From the NCBI GenBank assembly GCA_022495005.1, contig JAGYXB010000968.1, forward strand, positions 372,001-436,000: DNA of 64,000 nt. The letters are read 5' to 3'. A model generated the notes under the pieces. That model did no database searches and was not told where the DNA came from. It worked only from the letters and a program-made list of their open reading frames with translations. This DNA comes from Rhyacophila brunnea. Lineage: Eukaryota; Arthropoda; Insecta; Trichoptera; Rhyacophilidae. This document shows, piece after piece, positions 59,598 to 64,000 of the stretch; the first letter of the stretch is position 1, and the number at the start of each line of letters is the position of its first letter. Position numbers and translations under genes: made by a program.

Positions 59598-60018
59598 CCC
59601 CGTTTACACGTGCATGGATTTACTGCTGACAGTACGTATTATCGCGGCTATAACAAGAAAATGTACATGTAAACATGTATTATCCTGCAGTTGCATGCAT
59701 GAATCAAAAAAGTTCGGTAGCTTATGAATTTGCATGCGACAGTTGGGATTTTATCGATCTGCGCTTGCGCAGTAGAACGATAAAGGCGAACCTGCCGGCA
59801 AAAAAACGAACAACTCCGCGGAGAGACTCATTTTGAGTTTAACCGATTTTTACGACGTGTCAAATTACTTACCATAAAATGACATCATCTCGTCTTGCAT
59901 ACTCTTGAATAATGATATTGGAGAGTCAGTCAGTACTTTTACGTGCAAACAATTATTGTCACGATAGTTTAAAATATACACTATTGCTGCCAGTAAATCC
60001 ATACACGTGTACAGGCGC
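59598..60018. mobile_element. TA-target MITE, CACGTGCATGGATTTACTG family
   Basis: The element starts CCCCGTTTACACGTGCATGG after TA and ends CATACACGTGTACAGGCGC; the right TA has become TG. The centre has CTGCGCTTGCGCAG (59759-59772) and AACCTGCCGGC. Confidence 0.85.
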
Positions 60019-60032
60019 TGTACAGCTTTATA

Positions 60033-60427
60033 CCCCCTTTACTCGTGAATGGATTTACTGTTGACAGTAAGAAAATGTAAGGGTATACATGTATTATTCT
60101 GCAGTTGGCAAGATTGCATGCATGAATCTAGAAAGTTTGGAAGCTGAATTTTCATGCGACAGCGATTTGTTTCGATCTGCGCCTGCGCAGTAGAACGATA
60201 TTGGCGAACCTGCCGGCAGAAAAAAGAACTACGAACAAATTTTCAGATTGACTGATTTGTCAAAAAGTACGAAAGAGTACCATAAAATGATAACATCGCG
60301 TTTCGCTCACTCTTGAGGAATGAGATTGGAGAGACAGTCAGCACTATGTGTAAACAGTAAGTTATTGTCACGATAGTGTAAAATATGCACTATTGCTGTC
60401 AGTAAATCCATGCACGTATACAGGCGC
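60033..60427. mobile_element. TA-target MITE, second copy in tandem
   Basis: TA precedes CCCCCTTTACTCGTGAATGG at 60033 and follows GCACGTATACAGGCGC at 60427. The element lies 14 bp from the previous copy in the same orientation, sharing CTGCGCCTGCGCAG and CCTGCCGGCA in the centre. Confidence 0.87.
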
Positions 60428-60903
60428 TATTAGTCTCCAAGCATGAAGACATGAAGTGTAGGTACCGAATGTCGTTTTTCTGTATTTTTCAAGCATCATG
60501 ATCACGCGTCGCCATGATTTATCCTATACCATGTTCTAATTTTTGAAACTCATCTATAAAAGAGAGTAAAGGAAAATAAAAATTGTGTGCATACCTATAT
60601 TCGATTGTTGTTGGTCTACCTACCACGTGACTCAAATTATTTGTGCACGTGTAGTTGAGTTAGTAATACATAATTTCTTGAAAAATAATTGTAAGCAGAG
60701 AGACACGACGAGGTTATTTCGTGTTGAGTGTATATTTAATAATTAACAGCAACAAAAATTAACCTTTAATTTTTCCAATGTGGTAAGTCCGTAGACGGTT
60801 CATTTAGAATTTAGATAGAGATTTAACTTTATTTATTGAAATTTAAACAACATCAAATAAAATTTAAAATATAGAGAAAAAAATAATGAGCTTCGGTTCA
60901 ATC

Positions 60904-61116
60904 CAGGGCTCGAAATGAACCAAAGCGTACCGGAACGCAGTTCCGCTTCATGAAATCCCCGAGACTTTCGTTCCTCTTGTGAAAAAAAAATATTGCGTTC
61001 TGGTTCGTATTTATTTTTGTATACTTACTATACTTACACAAAATTAGATAAATTTGTTAATATTTTCTAAAAATTATCGAGCGCTCTGGTCCGTAAAAAT
61101 TTACATTTCGAGCACT
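60904..61116 (+). mobile_element. CAGGGCTCG-family hAT-like MITE
   Basis: The element starts CAGGGCTCGAAATGAACC and ends ACATTTCGAGCACT. Flanks GTTCAATC and GTTTGATC agree at 6 of 8. Confidence 0.8.
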
Positions 61117-61119
61117 AGT

Positions 61120-63150
61120 TTGATCAAATCAATAGTCGGAACCTCAATTCTGGGGTTCGATTTCGCTTCTTTAAAAAAAACAAATAGTCTATGTAGTCTA
61201 TGTGTCTAAAATAGTAAAATTAATATAAATAACCAAAACGTAGGTACGAATATGTATTATGTAGGTACTATTATTTTCAATGTATCCTTACCAGGGCATT
61301 TATAGACACCACGATTTGTAAGTATTCAAATTGAAATCGCCTATTGGAGCAAAATAACACAATAGCTTATTGCATGTATAAATAGGGATTTAAGACATGT
61401 CAACAATATATTATTTTTACCATGCATCTGACAAAAATTTTCGGACGTGCTCAGAGTGGGTCAAAATTGAGCTTTTTTTCTATTTTCAAAGCATGATCCT
61501 GGACATACCTTAAATGTTGTAGATAATCCATTTATATAATTTTGAAGCCTAATTATCCTATATAATTATTTTAAACATTTGATGACTGCATAAAGTATTT
61601 TTATTACATAAAATAGTATTCTTTTAAACCTCTCGCTCACCATTAAAAAATCGGTTAGGTACATGTTCAAACACGCGCGTTAACAGCATGTCCCCCCTTA
61701 AATGTGACGCATTTTTTTATTTCTTCCACGAAATTGAGCGATAGATAGTCTCTAGGATTTCACGAACCGAATCGTTGTAATCTGGTCATTTCTAGCCCTG
61801 GACCGTTTAGTGGTCTATCGGGTGACATGGTATGGCGACCGTTCAACAGTCTGTAAATAGTAAATCTATATCGCAATATGAACTTTTCTACGATAGTTGG
61901 AGAAGTCTTGTTTTAACGCGTGCTGGCCTCGTGTGTGTACACACACAATAGCAATCCTACGGTAAAACAGTGTGCTAAATACGAATCATAAATAACTTAG
62001 GTATATACTGGAATACCAGATGTAATTAATTCATTATACGTAATTGAAATATACCTACTATAACATCACCTCAGTTGTATGCCATGGTCAGTATTGTCAA
62101 CCGCTGTTGACAAAAATATGTAAAATTGTGTCGTATTGGGAATTCAAGAGAATAGGCTAATTGACAGAATACGAAAAAATTAGATTAATTTTGTTCAAAA
62201 ATACATAGAAACTAGCATATACTAACTAGCAAATATTGCTTCATAAGTTCATAATATAATAATAATAGGTACGAAGTATGCTATAGGTACATACCCATCG
62301 TGTGCTACATGTACTTTATTGTGGATAATATCGTCACTATTCTGGCAGAAGACACTAATTCGAAAAATGACATATTGAGTTACCAAAATGTTCCTTATTT
62401 CAAACTTTACCGTCTGGAAACCTTCTTAATAAATATACAGTCTTTATTTTAAAGTCATCATTTTTACGATTACTTAATAAACTCACATGCTAGACCATTT
62501 CAAACATTTTAACAACTTCAAAGTCAAATTACTCAAAACTAGTATTCTCCAGTTAGTGTGTTCTGCCAGAACAGAGACGACGATATAAATAATATAATAC
62601 AACATGCAACAGGCTATCATCTATATACTAATCATATTCTTGTCATTTTATGAGAAATTTCAAGATGTTTGCGGTGTCACAAACGCTCGGTTTATCGCCA
62701 TTACGCCAGATGCGTATTTTGCATTCCTATTAAATCCCTAATAAATGCTATTTTATTAGTTGTAGTAATTATAAAAGCAGGCGGTCAATAATATTGTTAA
62801 ATGATTCTAATTAGTGTATAAAGATCAAAAGGAGTTTGTAAACAGAACAGAAATTAATAGTGGACGTTATACAATGCGTCAAGATATGGAAGTAGAGATG
62901 AGCAGGGCACGTTACTCAAAGAACAGATCATCTGGGTTCTGGACAGATGACAGTAGGTAGTGGTAAAATAGTTACATTTTTTTGTCGTGACGTTTTGACG
63001 TTTCAGCGGATGAGCGGGGCGTGGGAAAATTATTCAAATCATAATTTTCACTTTTCATTATCATCACTTTTTGCCACCTGAAACGACGTCTCAAATTTAA
63101 TGAGTAAATGTAGCTACTCTACCCAAGATAATAATAATATTTAATTTGAT
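61120..63150. other. AT-rich stretch with one small relic
   Basis: TTTCACGAACCGAATCG and TCATTTCTAGCCCTG at 61755-61800 are a worn end of the CAGGGCTCG family. No gene was recognised in the rest. Confidence 0.5.
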
Positions 63151-63154
63151 TAAT

Positions 63155-63522
63155 GCGTCAATGACATTGAGCTACTATACGAGCTGCTTGTTGGCGAATT
63201 TACAATCTGCCTGTAAAGTCGCCCAGTGTCATCATCGAACAAGCTAACAAGCAGATTGTAAACAATCTACCGAGAAAAGTTGAAAGCCGGTCAACTGTAT
63301 ACGCTACACGCCGGTGTGTGGGCCTACTGCGTTTGCGCAGTAGAGCGTAGTAGCGATCTCCCGGAAAAAAACGAACTACGTTCTGTCAAAATAGTCGCTA
63401 GCTTGTTGGTTTCTCAGCGAATGGAAAGTTTTGTGTGTCATCATCACAATCGCAGTAGCTGAATCGCCTGCTTTTAAATTCGCCAACAAACAGCTTGTAA
63501 AGTAGCTCAATGTCATTGACGC
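63155..63522. mobile_element. Long-TIR MITE, second copy of the 5392 family
   Basis: The left arm GCGTCAATGACATTGAGCT and its complement at the right end bound the element. The interior matches 5392-5752 (GTAAAGTCGCCCAGTGT, GCCGGTCAACTGTA, AATAGTCGCTAGCTTG, GTTTGCGCAG). The flank duplication is not clear. Two short opposite frames inside are repeats. Confidence 0.88.
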
Positions 63523-63956
63523 TTTACCGATTTTTTTATTACATTTTAACTCTCCCCTGTATAAAAAGGTGAAATATCTGATACGGGGTGTCAATGTTAG
63601 ACCGTCGATATATTAAAATACCTGTCAAATTTAATGGAAGTACGTCGCAATAAAAGAAGCACCGAATCAGAGTGGTAATAGCAAGGAGATACCTTCATCC
63701 AGCATTGGAATTAGAGTGGCTAAAGTGATGAAAATAAATTAGTTTTGTAATCTGAGGATCCCATTTGATTTGGTGAGCTTAACTTCAACGGATTCAACAT
63801 GGTGGATTCCTACGTCGTCCTCTATAATTTTGAATGTCGAGTTTATAGCCAATTACCTAAGTTACACCAGCGATATTTTTTCTTTTTATCCATTCTTATA
63901 ATAATAAACGCAGTAACTATAAAATAATGGTAAACACCGTCGTCATTGTTCATCTG

Positions 63957-64000
63957 CATATGAACATAAATGGGCCAAGATTTGATCCTTGGGGAACACC
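63957..64000 (-). pseudogene. Edge fragment of a CR1/Jockey-type reverse transcriptase
   Basis: The minus strand at the window end reads GVPQGSNLGPFMF, the conserved motif just before the catalytic YADD box in CR1/Jockey-type enzymes. In another frame a YADE-like tetrapeptide follows immediately, suggesting a deletion between the two motifs, then a stop. The N-terminal part would lie beyond position 64000. Confidence 0.7.

Noticed and set aside
61928..61950. GTGTGTGTACACACAC palindrome
   Set aside because: A short simple dinucleotide palindrome with no other context; expected by slippage.

Overview
This window looks like intergenic or intronic DNA from an insect nuclear genome, most likely a hemipteran such as an aphid. 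That assignment is an inference. It rests on the strongly AT-rich background, the dispersed GTAGGTACCTA-type words, a TTAGG-type (insect telomere) repeat inside one element, and abundant hAT-like, TTAA-target and non-LTR elements. Nothing bacterial, viral or CRISPR-like was seen. Almost all long open frames are retrotransposon or transposase coding sequence, or chance frames inside repeats.

The one intact large gene is the 990-residue endonuclease/reverse transcriptase at 15829-18801. It lies in a complete RTE-like non-LTR retrotransposon (15456-18826) flanked by a 10-bp target duplication. This sits inside an 8-bp-duplication MITE (15328-19005), which sits inside a third repeat (about 15075-19104). 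Two uninterrupted copies of the middle MITE (992-1301, 38638-38943) show the empty site. Degenerate non-LTR fragments lie at 4.0, 7.4, 20.7, 25.0, 29.2, 31.0, 34.1, 46.2, 57.4 and 63.96 kb. hAT transposase relics lie at 10.6, 51.2 and 54.1 kb.

Most of the rest is non-autonomous DNA transposons, many with both ends and target duplications readable. The 8-bp-duplication families are: CATGGCCCCC (1440-2258 with a copy nested inside it, 19124, 35878, 44713, 52847, 55839); CAGGGCTCG/CAGCGCTCG (9962, 40661, 44206, 46734, 60904 and partials); CAGTGACGTCC (27854, 39872); CAGTGGCGAAG (2851 and partials); CAATGACATT (33176-36795, split by a 3.4-kb insertion; 42684); and the 224-bp foldback element at 24165. 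TTAA-target families lie at 4172, 8194, 23553, 30028 and 37620. TA- or TAA-target families lie at 5392, 6057, 58634, 59598, 60033 and 63155.

Two places may hold host coding exons: 54882-55079 on the plus strand, a GC-rich two-helix membrane protein start ending at a splice donor; and 58935-58998 on the minus strand, a 64-nt open exon with a strong GTAAGTA donor. A tRNA-like sequence with good A and B boxes and a T-run lies at 48533-48608. The genes do not form a pathway. The window is best read as a layered record of transposition in which several insertions can be ordered by nesting.
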